A stretch of 64,000 nt of DNA from Flavivirga sp. 57AJ16 (lineage in GTDB: Bacteria > Bacteroidota > Bacteroidia > Flavobacteriales > Flavobacteriaceae): positions 153,956 to 217,955 of the forward strand of contig NZ_JAQZAT010000009.1 of the NCBI RefSeq assembly GCF_028736925.1, given 5' to 3'. Position 1 is the stretch's first letter, and each line of letters starts with the position of its first letter. Below the pieces are notes generated by a model. That model was not told where the DNA came from. It ran no database searches and was given only the letters and a program-made list of their open reading frames with translations. Of the stretch, positions 35,530 through 44,580 are shown piece by piece. The position numbers were made by a program, and so were the translations under genes.

Positions 35530-36555
35530 ATGAAGAAATTAAGTTTTATTAATAAAATTATCTATTTCATAAATGTAATCGTAGCAGTTCTGTTACTGTT
35601 TTCGTTTGTTTTATCTTTCTTGCCACCTAAAACGTTTTCTATATTATCGGTACTTAATTTAGGTGTTTCATTTTTAATATTAGTTAATGTACTATTCTTT
35701 TTATATTGGTTGGTAAAGCTTAAAAGGCAATTGGTCTTATCATTATTAGTTCTTTGTATTGGATATATTGCTTTTGGCTCTTTATATAAGTTTTCATCTT
35801 CAAAAAAGATAGAAGCCCCAGATAATATAAAGATTATGAATTACAATGTGAGGCTGTTTAACCTCTATGATTGGCTTCCTGAAAAAAATATGGAGAATAA
35901 AATCGTCGATTTTATTAAGGTAGAAGCTCCAGAAATTTTAAGTATTCAAGAGTATCACCCCCATAAAAATATCGATCTTTCTTTTTTTAAGTATAAATAT
36001 GAAAAGCTTTCGGGAAACAAAACAAAATATGGGCAAGCTATTTTTTCACAATTTCCCATTGTAAATTCTGGATCTATTGAGTTTCCAAACACAGCTAATA
36101 ATGCTATTTTTGTTGATATTTTAAAAGCACCGGATACCATTAGGGTTTATAATATTCACTTAGAATCACTGCGTATAGATGCTAATGTTGAAACTCTTAA
36201 AAAAGAAGATTCCGAACGTCTTTTTAAGCGTATAGGAGAAGCATTTAAGATGCAACAGTCTCAAGCAGAGTTATTTTTAATGCATAAAAAACAATGCCCA
36301 TATAAAATGATTATTTGCGGTGATTTTAATAATACAGGGTTCTCTTATGTTTATAGAAAAATTAAAGGCGATCTAAACGATACGTTTAAAGAAGCTGGAA
36401 ATGGATTTGGACGTACTTACGATTTTAAATTTTTTCCTGTTCAAATTGATTTTATTTTTGCCGATGAAGCGTTTGCTGTAAATGGTTTTAAAACATATAA
36501 TGAACGCTATTCTGATCATTATCCCATTATGACTACTTTAGGGGTAGGGCCTTAG
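35530..36555 (+). CDS. Membrane endonuclease/exonuclease/phosphatase-fold protein
   Basis: A 341-residue protein. Three N-terminal helices (~10-30, 38-58, 65-85) precede an EEP catalytic domain (from ~98): IMNYNVRLFN, a metal-binding glutamate in SIQEYHP, NIHLESLRI, CGDFNNTGFSYVYR and the terminal SDHYPIMTTL. All core EEP residues are present, so it is likely active as a nuclease or phosphoesterase facing the periplasm or membrane surface; the substrate is not known. It stands alone between two repeat-rich gaps. Confidence 0.88.
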   Translation: MKKLSFINKIIYFINVIVAVLLLFSFVLSFLPPKTFSILSVLNLGVSFLILVNVLFFLYWLVKLKRQLVLSLLVLCIGYIAFGSLYKFSSSKKIEAPDNIKIMNYNVRLFNLYDWLPEKNMENKIVDFIKVEAPEILSIQEYHPHKNIDLSFFKYKYEKLSGNKTKYGQAIFSQFPIVNSGSIEFPNTANNAIFVDILKAPDTIRVYNIHLESLRIDANVETLKKEDSERLFKRIGEAFKMQQSQAELFLMHKKQCPYKMIICGDFNNTGFSYVYRKIKGDLNDTFKEAGNGFGRTYDFKFFPVQIDFIFADEAFAVNGFKTYNERYSDHYPIMTTLGVGP

Positions 36556-36975
36556 TGTTCGGTGTTTGGTGTTCAGTGTTCGGTGTTCAGTGTTCAGTAT
36601 GGTAGAAGGTTATTAGAGGTTTAGTGTCTTTGCGCCTTATTGACTTCGCGAGAAAAACCAGTATTCAGTGTTCAGTATGCAGTGTATTAAGTATGATAAG
36701 AGATTGTTTGAGTCTAGGGGCTATTTTGTTATTTTCAGATCTTAGCGCCTTAGCGTCTTTGCGAGAAAGAAAAAGTGTTCAGTCTACAGTAAGCAGTAAG
36801 CAGTATTCAGTATGATAGAAGGTTGATAAAGGCTTTGCGTCTTGGCGCCTTTGCGAGAAAAAAGAAGAGAACCAGTCAACAGTACGCAGTATTCGGTATG
36901 GTTAGGGCTTTAGTGTCTTAGCGTCTTTGCGAGAAAAACCAGTATGCAGTCTACAGTTGCAGTGCTCAGCTAATC
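36556..36975. repeat. Mixed array of CAGT words and a TTTGCGAGAAA-type motif
   Basis: About 420 bp of interleaved repeats. CAGT/GTTCGGTGTTCAGT clusters occur at 36556-36600, 36660-36685, 36775-36812, 36875-36898 and 36940-36970. Between them lies a gcgtctttgcgagaaa-like motif, four copies at about 36631-36657 (divergent), 36741-36769, 36842-36863 and 36917-36938. All frames are broken. The nearby short reading frames are artefacts of this repetition. Confidence 0.8.
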
Positions 36976-37006
36976 TCAGTGAAAACTTTGTGAACCTCTA
37001 CAGGCT

Positions 37007-37315
37007 TTACATAAACGAACAATCCACAATATCGGCTATAATATGGATGACCAACCCTAAGCCAATTAAACGCGTTTTTTTGGGAAATAGAAGCATAATG
37101 TAAAATGCTGTGGCGTAATAGGAATGAAGTGGGTGGAAATCGATACTGCATCTATTGGGATCAAAGATCGGGTTTGCGAGTAAATGATCTAAATCTATCC
37201 ACATACCGGAGAGCATGATTAAAAAAGCTGATTTCCAACGGGGTTTGTACCAAATTAGGGCCACTAATAGTGGTGTTAAAATATGGCATCCATAATGAAC
37301 AATAGTTTGTAGCAT
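37007..37315 (-). CDS. DUF6122 membrane protein
   Basis: A 102-residue protein with about four helices and conserved histidines/aspartates (HYGCHILTP, MWIDLDHLLANPIFDPNRC, FHPLHSYYA, VIHIIADIVDC), the pattern of DUF6122, related in layout to membrane-bound metal-dependent hydrolases of the YdjM/LexA-binding type. Function is unknown. Its start overlaps the wbqC stop by 1 base. It is the last gene of the parA-parB-lepB run. Confidence 0.82.
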   Translation of the reverse strand: MLQTIVHYGCHILTPLLVALIWYKPRWKSAFLIMLSGMWIDLDHLLANPIFDPNRCSIDFHPLHSYYATAFYIMLLFPKKTRLIGLGLVIHIIADIVDCSFM

Positions 37316-37938
37316 TATTGTACTGTTATGGTTTGGGATTCTAAATAATTTAAAGCATTGGGGCCTTCATTAAAGAGTAGATCTAAAATACTAAGGTTGG
37401 GTATAAAACCATGTTTGTTACTAAATACCTGGGTGTAGGTGTCAAAGTGTTGAAAGGGCTCTTTTTTTGCATTGACTAAATGCCTAAAGTCTGTTATGCC
37501 TTCAACTGTTTTTTGATAAGTTTTAGATTTTGAAGTGTTCAATTCTAATTGCATACAGTTATAAATGGCTTCAAGGCATTTAAAGTTATAATCTAAAATA
37601 TAGTCAACCTTTGTATTAAATAAAGGCTGGAGATCATCTTCGTAATATTCAAAAAAAGGAGAGGTTCTGTATGCAGAAAGTAGTGATTTCCAATGCAGAC
37701 TTTGCCATTTTTCCTCATTAAAAATTTTTACATCACGATATTTTTGACGGTTCTTTTGCGAATGAATTACCGGCATGTTTAAAGCAAGTTTACCATTAGC
37801 TCCATAAATATAGGTACGATTTCTGTAGGTTTGCTTTAAAAAATTATCATCAACTTCAAACATAACTTCTTTTGCTTTTGCCATAGCAACAAAATGAGCA
37901 ATATTTGGGAAGTATGCAGGGTGGATTAATATGTCCAT
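37315..37938 (-). CDS. WbqC-like family protein
   Basis: A 207-residue protein of the WbqC family (HPAYFPNIAHF at the N terminus, NRTYIYGANGKLALNMPV, SLHWKSLLSAYRTSPFFEYYEDDL). WbqC members often sit with polysaccharide or membrane biogenesis genes, with no proven reaction. Two starts are possible: 37950 and 37938. The first lies inside a REP-like palindrome (37949-37968), so 37938 (MDILIHPAYFP) is preferred. It follows lepB after an 76-to-88-base gap. Confidence 0.85.
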   Translation of the reverse strand: MDILIHPAYFPNIAHFVAMAKAKEVMFEVDDNFLKQTYRNRTYIYGANGKLALNMPVIHSQKNRQKYRDVKIFNEEKWQSLHWKSLLSAYRTSPFFEYYEDDLQPLFNTKVDYILDYNFKCLEAIYNCMQLELNTSKSKTYQKTVEGITDFRHLVNAKKEPFQHFDTYTQVFSNKHGFIPNLSILDLLFNEGPNALNYLESQTITVQ

Positions 37939-37948
37939 TAGTGCTGTC

Positions 37949-38021
37949 ATTCCTGCGAAGGCAGGAATCTCATAAATTAAACTTTAACTTTATAAAAGCA
38001 GATTCCTGCCTTCGCAGGAAT
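37949..38021. repeat. Pair of REP-like palindromes between lepB and wbqC
   Basis: Two 20-bp perfect-arm palindromes, attcctgcgaaggcaggaat (37949-37968) and attcctgccttcgcaggaat (38002-38021), lie in opposite orientation about 33 bp apart. As a pair they can form either two small hairpins or one large one. The first covers the more distal possible wbqC start codon. Confidence 0.85.
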
Positions 38022-38026
38022 GAAAA

Positions 38027-39607
38027 TTAACCATTTTTCTTACGTGCTCGCCATTTATTAAACCCGATCCATCCAAATAATAAAATAAGAAATGGAATAA
38101 AATAAGAGGTGGCCTTGCCACTGCCACTTACAGTTGTAAAGAAACGTTCCCAGCGCGGGTTTTTTATACCGTCCCAACTCATCCAAATAAAAACGGGCTT
38201 ACCAACCACATGATCAAAAGGGACAAAGCCCCAGGCACGGGCATCAATAGAGTTATGACGATTGTCACCCATCATCCAATAATAATTTTGTTTGAACGTA
38301 TAAGTGGTAGCAACTTCTCCGTTAATTAAAATCTGGTTCCCGCTTACTTGTAGCGTATTGTCCTCGTATTCGGTAATGACGCGTTTGTATAATGGTAAAA
38401 TTTCTAAATTTATGTCAATCGTTTTTCCTTCTTCGGGGATATATAGAGGGCCAAAGAAATCGGTGTTCCATTTATAATTTGGATCATGTGGGAAAATATT
38501 GGGGTTTCTTACACCTTTTTCTTCTTTAATGGGCGTGATGTTAGCTACATTTGGATGATTTTTAAACTTCGCTAAGGCTTCATCTGAAATGGCCGAAAAT
38601 TTATATGTGTTTTGATTGTTAACAATTCCAAACGCATCTGTAATATCATAACGTTCTTTAAGGTATTTTGGGTTGAATTGATTCGTTTTAGGCTGTACAT
38701 AGTAGCTAAACTGTAAATGTGCTCTATCTGGTAATACATTTTGTTTTCCGTTTATATAGACATAGCCATTTCGAACTTCCAATGAGTCACCGGGAATGCC
38801 AACACATCGTTTTACCAAATTGGTTTTCTTGTCAATAGGTTTATAATAATTTCTATCTGGATGAAAATCATTCATATTCAGCAAGGTGTCTGCGGGTTGA
38901 TTAAAAACGACTATGTCATTTCTATCTATTTTTTCAAAACCCGGAAATCTTAAATACGGTAATTGTAATTTATTTACCCAAGAGGTTTTTCTTTCTTCAA
39001 AATGATCATTAAACAGGTACGATTTTGTCCCCAATTTTGGAATGGTATCATGTACCATAGGAGCTGCAACTGTTGTCATAGGGATTCTGGCACCATAATG
39101 AAATTTACTTACAAAAAGGAAATCACCAACTAGCAAAGATTTTTCTAATGATGATGAAGGTATAGTAAAGGGTTGTATAAAATACGTATGAACTATAGTA
39201 GCAGCAACGATTGCAAACAAAATAGAGCTTACCCAATCACCAGCAGATGTTTTTGGTTGCAGGCTTCTATTTTCAACATAACTAACATTGACTGCATAAT
39301 TTAAATAATAATTATAGAGACCAAGTGTAGCAACAGCTAAAAAGGTGTCTACGGGCATATTTTTACCAAAGCTCCTAGCGGTTTCAACCCAAACCACAGG
39401 GAACATGATGAGGTTTACTATGGGTAAAAATAATAAGATAATCCACCACCAGGGACGGTTTATAATTTTCATTAAAACAATGCCATTATAAACAGGTACA
39501 AAGGCTTCCCAAGCTTGCCTACCGGCTTTTGTATAAAGTTTCCAGGTACCTAAACCATGAATTACCTGAATAATCAATATGAATATAAACCATTGCGAAA
39601 GTGTCAT
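38027..39607 (-). CDS. lepB: Signal peptidase I, long flavobacterial form
   Basis: A 526-residue inner-membrane peptidase that removes Sec signal peptides. N-terminal ~115 residues are a DUF5684-like membrane region, followed by a helix (~126-142), the catalytic serine S153 in PSSSLEKSLLVGDFLF and the general-base lysine K266 in NLVKRCVGIPGDSLEV, and the final box YWMMGDNRHNSIDARAWGFV; a C-terminal helix follows. It is far longer than E. coli LepB because of the extra N-terminal domain and a large periplasmic insert (~290-400). dapB lies 65 bases upstream on the same strand. Confidence 0.95.
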   Translation of the reverse strand: MTLSQWFIFILIIQVIHGLGTWKLYTKAGRQAWEAFVPVYNGIVLMKIINRPWWWIILLFLPIVNLIMFPVVWVETARSFGKNMPVDTFLAVATLGLYNYYLNYAVNVSYVENRSLQPKTSAGDWVSSILFAIVAATIVHTYFIQPFTIPSSSLEKSLLVGDFLFVSKFHYGARIPMTTVAAPMVHDTIPKLGTKSYLFNDHFEERKTSWVNKLQLPYLRFPGFEKIDRNDIVVFNQPADTLLNMNDFHPDRNYYKPIDKKTNLVKRCVGIPGDSLEVRNGYVYINGKQNVLPDRAHLQFSYYVQPKTNQFNPKYLKERYDITDAFGIVNNQNTYKFSAISDEALAKFKNHPNVANITPIKEEKGVRNPNIFPHDPNYKWNTDFFGPLYIPEEGKTIDINLEILPLYKRVITEYEDNTLQVSGNQILINGEVATTYTFKQNYYWMMGDNRHNSIDARAWGFVPFDHVVGKPVFIWMSWDGIKNPRWERFFTTVSGSGKATSYFIPFLILLFGWIGFNKWRARKKNG

Positions 39608-39672
39608 ATCTTAAAATTTTAATTTTTTGTTAGTAGTTAAATTTGGTAACGCTGTTACAGATTTATTAAGTA

Positions 39673-40377
39673 TTAACCAATATTTAACACATCGTTCATT
39701 GTAAACACTCCTGTTTTTCCTGCAATCCATTCGGCAGCAATGACCGCGCCTAATGCAAACCCTTCCCTTGTGTGTGCAATATGCTCTATAGAAATGGTAT
39801 CTACGTCACTTTTGTAATTGATTGTATGGGTGCCGGGAACCTCTTTAATACGTTTGGCAACGATGGGAATGGTCGTTTCGTCGCTTTCATCTAATTTCCA
39901 GTTGTTGTAACCAGTATGTTGCGAAATAATATCGTTTGCTAAAGAAATGGCCGTCCCACTTGGGGCATCTAATTTTTGTGTATGGTGAATTTCTTCCATA
40001 CTAACATGGTATTGCTTAAGTGTGCTCATCATTTTAGCAAGCGTTTTATTAAGCTCAAAAAATATATTGACACCTAAACTATAATTAGAGGCATAAATAA
40101 ATGCGCCTTTTTTCTCTTTACATAAAGAGACAGCTTTATCATAATCATCCAACCAACCTGTTGTCCCGGAAATAACAGGTACTTGATTGTTCAAACAGTT
40201 GGATATATTATTAAATGCTACTGTCGGGATACTAAAATCTATGGCCACATCTGCTACCGAGATATCATAATCCTTATCATCTTTATCAACAGTTAAAACA
40301 ATGTTATGTCCTCTTTTAATGGCAATTTTCTCGATGGTTTTTCCCATTTTGCCGTATCCAAGTAAAGCTATATTCAT
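39673..40377 (-). CDS. dapB: 4-hydroxy-tetrahydrodipicolinate reductase
   Basis: DapB reduces HTPA in lysine/diaminopimelate synthesis. The 234-residue protein has the nucleotide motif LLGYGKMGK at the N terminus, SGTTGW, and the catalytic segment EEIHHTQKLDAPSGTA with the paired histidines and lysine. It is slightly short for the family (C terminus EWIAGKTGVFTMNDVLN intact). It sits between the DUF5683 gene (immediately adjacent upstream) and lepB. Confidence 0.96.
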   Translation of the reverse strand: MNIALLGYGKMGKTIEKIAIKRGHNIVLTVDKDDKDYDISVADVAIDFSIPTVAFNNISNCLNNQVPVISGTTGWLDDYDKAVSLCKEKKGAFIYASNYSLGVNIFFELNKTLAKMMSTLKQYHVSMEEIHHTQKLDAPSGTAISLANDIISQHTGYNNWKLDESDETTIPIVAKRIKEVPGTHTINYKSDVDTISIEHIAHTREGFALGAVIAAEWIAGKTGVFTMNDVLNIG

Positions 40378-40995
40378 CTAAAATTTAAAATTTAAAGTTA
40401 ATCCGAGATTACTGGTTGCATCCAGTTCATTAAACTTATAATGTGGTGCTAATGACAAATTTTCATCTACATTATACTGCAATAAATGTGCATCAACATT
40501 AGCATCAATTATATTTAACGCATAAAGCCCAAATGTTACCAGAAGTGAGATGTCTTTATTTTTTCTATAAAACTTTTGACCTCGCTCTAAACTTTCTGTT
40601 GTCACTCTGGGGGCTAATAATTGTTCGCCTGTTGTAGGGTTAAAATAGAACTCATCATCTGTATAACCAGCTAATCTTCTCTTATATGCATCTCTATATC
40701 TGTTGTATTCTTTATTATTTTTTACATAAAAATAAATACCTGTACCAATAGCTCCATAAACTATTGGGATTTTCCAATATTTTTTATTGTAGGCTTGCCC
40801 CAGCCCTGGTAATATGGCTGAGTAAAAGGCTGCTTTGGCAGGGGATAAGGGGTTGATGGGTTCTCTAATTTCTATGATAGAATCTATAACGACTTCTTTT
40901 GGAAGCTTTTTTCTTTCCTTTTCTTGTGCGATGGTTGAAAAACAAAATAAAAAGGCAAAGATACTTGTTATTAGAAATTTATTTGGCACCCTCAA
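40378..40995 (-). CDS. DUF5683 exported/membrane protein
   Basis: A 205-residue protein: signal peptide (to ~23, CFSTIAQ), the DUF5683 core (KAAFYSAILPGLGQAYNKKYWKIP, split AAFYSAILPGLGQAYNKKY, then WKIPIVYGAIGTGIYF), a basic loop and a second helical region (ISLLVTFGLYALNIIDANVD). It overlaps parB by 17 bases upstream and abuts dapB downstream. Function unknown; the fixed place beside parAB is typical for this family. Confidence 0.88.
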   Translation of the reverse strand: MRVPNKFLITSIFAFLFCFSTIAQEKERKKLPKEVVIDSIIEIREPINPLSPAKAAFYSAILPGLGQAYNKKYWKIPIVYGAIGTGIYFYVKNNKEYNRYRDAYKRRLAGYTDDEFYFNPTTGEQLLAPRVTTESLERGQKFYRKNKDISLLVTFGLYALNIIDANVDAHLLQYNVDENLSLAPHYKFNELDATSNLGLTLNFKF

Positions 40996-41890
40996 CTAGT
41001 TTTTTAATACGATTAAAGTCTTCTTCCGAATGAAACGGGATTGTAATTTTCCCTTTTCCATTTTTAGAGACTTTAACGTCAATTTTATGCCCAAAGTATT
41101 CAGAAAATGTAGTAATACCTTTTTTAATATATTTTGGAGCGTCTTCATCCTTTTCTTTTTTAGGAGCGACCTTAACTTCTTTGCTATCATTAAAGTCACG
41201 AACTAAATTTTCAGTTTCTCTAACGGAAAGCTTATTGGATATTATTTTTTCGTAAATATCAAGCTGAATGGTTGTGTCTTCAATATTGATCATGGCACGT
41301 CCATGGCCCATGGAAATAAAGCCATCTCGCATCCCTGTCTGGATGATTGGATCTAGTTTTAATAGGCGCAGGTAATTTGCAATAGTAGAGCGTTTTTTCC
41401 CTACACGCTCGCTCATTTGTTCTTGTGTTAAATTGATTTCATCAATTAAGCGTTGGTATGATAAGGCAATTTCAATAGGATCTAAATCTTGGCGTTGAAT
41501 GTTTTCAACCAATGCCATTTCTAACGATTCCTGGTCGTTAGCAATTCTAATATACGCAGGAATAGTTTCTAGCCCATTTAATTTTGAGGCTCTATAACGA
41601 CGTTCTCCAGAAACTAACTGATAGCTGTTAAATCCTAATTTTCTAACGGTGATAGGCTGTATAATCCCTAATTCTTTGATAGATGAAGCTAATTCGCGTA
41701 ATGATTCTTCACTAAAATTAGTACGTGGTTGAAAAGGGTTAACCTCAATAAAATCAATATCTAATTCTACTATATTTCCAATAACTTTATCAGCGTTTTT
41801 ATCTTGAACCGATTGAATATCGTTATCGGGATCTTTTAATAATGCAGATAAACCTCTACCTAAAGCTTGTTTTTTTGTTGCCTTAGCCAT
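40979..41890 (-). CDS. parB: Chromosome partitioning protein ParB
   Basis: A 303-residue CTP-dependent DNA clamp. The N-terminal ParB/Srx domain has PFQPRTNFSEESLRELASSI, and GERRYRASKL (~113-122) is the CTP-binding box; the HTH is around 165-200 (LTQEQMSERVGKKRSTIANYLRL), with the C-terminal dimer domain after ~250. parA ends 5 bases upstream and DUF5683 overlaps downstream. I did not find a certain parS 16-mer in the neighbourhood. Confidence 0.95.
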   Translation of the reverse strand: MAKATKKQALGRGLSALLKDPDNDIQSVQDKNADKVIGNIVELDIDFIEVNPFQPRTNFSEESLRELASSIKELGIIQPITVRKLGFNSYQLVSGERRYRASKLNGLETIPAYIRIANDQESLEMALVENIQRQDLDPIEIALSYQRLIDEINLTQEQMSERVGKKRSTIANYLRLLKLDPIIQTGMRDGFISMGHGRAMINIEDTTIQLDIYEKIISNKLSVRETENLVRDFNDSKEVKVAPKKEKDEDAPKYIKKGITTFSEYFGHKIDVKVSKNGKGKITIPFHSEEDFNRIKKLVEGAK

Positions 41891-41895
41891 AATAT

Positions 41896-42660
41896 TTAAG
41901 AGTTTTTATTGATGATTTCTTTTGCCAAACTTAAGTAATTGTTGGCACCTTTACTACTAGCATCATAATTAATTATGGTTTCACCATAGCTAGGCGCTTC
42001 ACTTAAACGTACATTGCGTTGTATGATGGTATCAAAAACCATGTTGTTAAAGTGTTTCTGAACTTCTTCAACAACTTGATTGGACAATCTTAACCGTGCA
42101 TCGTACATGGTCAGTAATAAGCCTTCAATATCTAATTCTGGATTATGAATTTTTTGAACACTTTTTATGGTGTTCAATAATTTACCTAAACCTTCCAATG
42201 CAAAATACTCACATTGTATGGGGATTACGACGGCATCCGCTGCTGTTAAAGCATTTAACGTTAGTAGGCCTAAAGATGGCGCACAATCAATTAAAATATA
42301 ATCGTAATCGTTTTTAATATCAGATAAAGCGTTTTTTAACATGTATTCACGATTATCTTTATCAACGAGCTCTATTTCAATGGCTACTAAGTCTATATGT
42401 GCAGGAATAATATCCAAATTAGGAGAATCCGTTTTCATAATAGTATCCCTAACGGAATTAGAGTGCTCTAAAAGTTGGTAAGTGCCTATTTCAATAGAGT
42501 CTAAATCTATTCCTATACCAGAAGTTGCGTTTGCTTGAGGGTCAGCATCAATAAGTAATATTTTTTTTTCCAGAACGCCCAGTGAGGCGGCTAAATTTAT
42601 AGACGTCGTTGTTTTACCAACTCCCCCTTTTTGATTAGCAATTGCGATGATTTTACCCAT
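41896..42660 (-). CDS. parA: Chromosome partitioning ATPase ParA
   Basis: A 254-residue deviant Walker ATPase: KGGVGKTTTS (10-19), LLIDADPQANATSG (~35-48), IDCAPSLGLLTLNAL and RNVRLSEAPSYGETI. It is of the standard chromosomal ParA/Soj length with no N-terminal DNA-binding extension. parB is 5 bases downstream. A related but longer ParA gene lies 193 bases upstream on the same strand. Confidence 0.95.
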   Translation of the reverse strand: MGKIIAIANQKGGVGKTTTSINLAASLGVLEKKILLIDADPQANATSGIGIDLDSIEIGTYQLLEHSNSVRDTIMKTDSPNLDIIPAHIDLVAIEIELVDKDNREYMLKNALSDIKNDYDYILIDCAPSLGLLTLNALTAADAVVIPIQCEYFALEGLGKLLNTIKSVQKIHNPELDIEGLLLTMYDARLRLSNQVVEEVQKHFNNMVFDTIIQRNVRLSEAPSYGETIINYDASSKGANNYLSLAKEIINKNS

Positions 42661-42852
42661 TAAATGATTTGGTTTTGTTAACGGTAAAAATACAATTATT
42701 TATGAGGAATAAAAACCGAAATCGATAACAGTCGTTTAAAATTAATTTCGAAGTAAGTTAAAAGTAATTATTAAGATGTTTTTATGTTTTTTTGTAAGAA
42801 AAAACGATTAAAAGTGAAGATGGGTTCAATATCAAATTATTTTTAATAATAG

Positions 42853-43938
42853 TTATTGAACCTTGTTGATTTTAAATGTTGTGAGCTTATAATCCGCTAT
42901 TATTTCGTTTTCAAAATATAAATACAAATAATTTTTTTTCATTAAACTGAAAGATGTGCTAATTCTGTACATCCATGTATTTGAATGAATATCATTATAA
43001 GAAAACCCTAAAACCTTATTTACTTCATCTCTTTTTAATCCAATTAAGTGGTTGTAATCTTCTTCCTTTTTATTGGTACTGGTAGTTGTGTGTCTTTTTA
43101 TTAAATGATCTACATTTTCTGTGTTATGTGTCAATATTTTAGATAAATCATTTCCATTTTCAGGATTTGTTGTTACGATTTTGTTTTTGCTTATTAATTC
43201 TGCTCCTAAATTTAGATAGTTTTCTGCACCAACACTATAAGGACTGTATTTTATAATACTTAAGCCATAACTAGGGGCTTCTCTTAGTTTAACATTTTGC
43301 CGTATGGTTGTATTAAAAACCATAGATTTAAAATGTTTAGTTAATTCTATTTGTAATTGGCTTGATAAATTTGTTCTTGAATCGAACATAGTAATTAACA
43401 ATCCTTCAATATCAATATATGGATTAGATGATTTTTTGATACTTTTTATAGTTGTCAGTAGTTTGCTTAAGCCTTCTAAAGCAAAGAATTCACACGGTAC
43501 AGGTATAATTACCGAATGGCATGCTGTTAATGCATTAAGTGCTAATAACCCAAAAGAAGGAGGGCAGTCAATAAGAATATATTCATAACTTTTTATAACA
43601 TTAGAAAGTGCCCTTTTTAGCATAAATAAATCAATGGTTTTAGATTTGTTTATTTCTATTGAGGCCAAACGTATGTTGGAGGGGGTAAAATCAAAATGTG
43701 CAGATTCAAGTTTTACAATACCATTTTCTGCTTTAAAGGTATGATCAAAAAAACCTAGACTACTATATTTAATGTCAAAAGGAACAAGGCCAACACCTGA
43801 AGTAGCATTAGCTTGGGGGTCTAAGTCTATTAAAAGTACTTTTTTCTCAAGAAAACCAAGTGCATCGGCCAGGTTTATAGAAGTAGTTGTTTTACCAACG
43901 CCACCTTTTTGATTAGCGATTGCAATTATTTTGTTCAT
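42853..43938 (-). CDS. Second ParA family ATPase with a SmpA/OmlA-like C-terminal extension
   Basis: A 361-residue protein. The first ~250 residues are clearly ParA (KGGVGKTTTS, LLIDLDPQANATSGVG, IDCPPSFGLLALNAL, RQNVKLREAPSYGLS) and resemble the adjacent ParA over their whole length. A polar linker (~255-285) then leads to a ~70-residue domain: HLIGLKRDEVNKVLGF, SNTWMYRIS and YLYLYFENEII, which look like the SmpA/OmlA (BamE-like) fold segment normally found in small lipoproteins. I know no standard ParA with this tail. The frame is open to 43971, but ATG 43938 matches the parA start. Confidence 0.85.
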   Translation of the reverse strand: MNKIIAIANQKGGVGKTTTSINLADALGFLEKKVLLIDLDPQANATSGVGLVPFDIKYSSLGFFDHTFKAENGIVKLESAHFDFTPSNIRLASIEINKSKTIDLFMLKRALSNVIKSYEYILIDCPPSFGLLALNALTACHSVIIPVPCEFFALEGLSKLLTTIKSIKKSSNPYIDIEGLLITMFDSRTNLSSQLQIELTKHFKSMVFNTTIRQNVKLREAPSYGLSIIKYSPYSVGAENYLNLGAELISKNKIVTTNPENGNDLSKILTHNTENVDHLIKRHTTTSTNKKEEDYNHLIGLKRDEVNKVLGFSYNDIHSNTWMYRISTSFSLMKKNYLYLYFENEIIADYKLTTFKINKVQ

Positions 43939-44152
43939 TAGTTCTTTGGGTAGGGGAAAATAAAAATACAATTATTTTAGAGCATAATAAAGAGAGTTTG
44001 CTGATAATTTTTTAAAATTAACCTATTGTATTACCGAATATCTTTATTATTGATATTTTAACCTGTTTGGATTTTATACCATTTTTACTTTAAAGTAGTT
44101 AAAGTAGTTCCCCGCTAAAATTTGTTCTTTTCCGTTTATGCTTCAAAGTATA

Positions 44153-44315
44153 ATACCAATTATGAATTAAAATGAGCTACAGAAAACGACATTGCTTATT
44201 TGTTTTTGCCTGCTACGAGTTATTTGCATAGCCTAAGCTATGGAAATGACGAGTAAAGAGAAAAAACGAATTAATGAATGAGTTTGAATAGCGTATTTTA
44301 ATTCATAATTGGTAT
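44153..44315. repeat. 163-bp MITE-like element (family B, copy 1)
   Basis: Perfect 21-bp terminal inverted repeats: ataccaattatgaattaaaa... at the left, its complement ...ttttaattcataattggtat at the right. It has no coding capacity. The copy at 62322-62484 has the same length and differs at five positions. Confidence 0.88.
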
Positions 44316-44419
44316 AACTGGTATAAAAAGTAAAAAAGACATTTTACTACGGTTATATCAAATAAGGAATGTTATAGGCCATAGAATTATATTTCGATAG
44401 TTCTGCTATTTTTTGAATT

Positions 44420-44580
44420 ATACCAAATGAATTTTAAAATGATTGGTAATAAATTTGAATTATATTTTCTTTAGATGAGATAAAAAACATAAGCATAGCC
44501 TAGTTATGGTTATGTTTTTTATTGGAATATAAAGGAAATAAAAACGGATTTAACCAGTTATTTTGAAGTTTATTTGGTAT
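44420..44580. repeat. 161-bp palindromic element with ATACCAAAT ends
   Basis: Terminal inverted repeats of about 35 bp with roughly 75% identity (left ataccaaatgaattttaaaa, right complement ataccaaataaacttcaaaa). A strong internal hairpin aaaaaacataa / ttatgtttttt lies at 44486-44522. Related in its ATACC terminus to family B. Confidence 0.65.

Noticed and set aside
36624..37151. Short frames on both strands in the repeat array at 36.6-37.1 kb
   Set aside because: They are composed of repeat words or overlap the DUF6122 gene, and show no protein-like pattern.
41896..43938. Two ParA genes taken as a sign of an integrated plasmid
   Set aside because: They sit in the conserved chromosomal parA-parB-DUF5683-dapB-lepB block and no plasmid replication gene is present.
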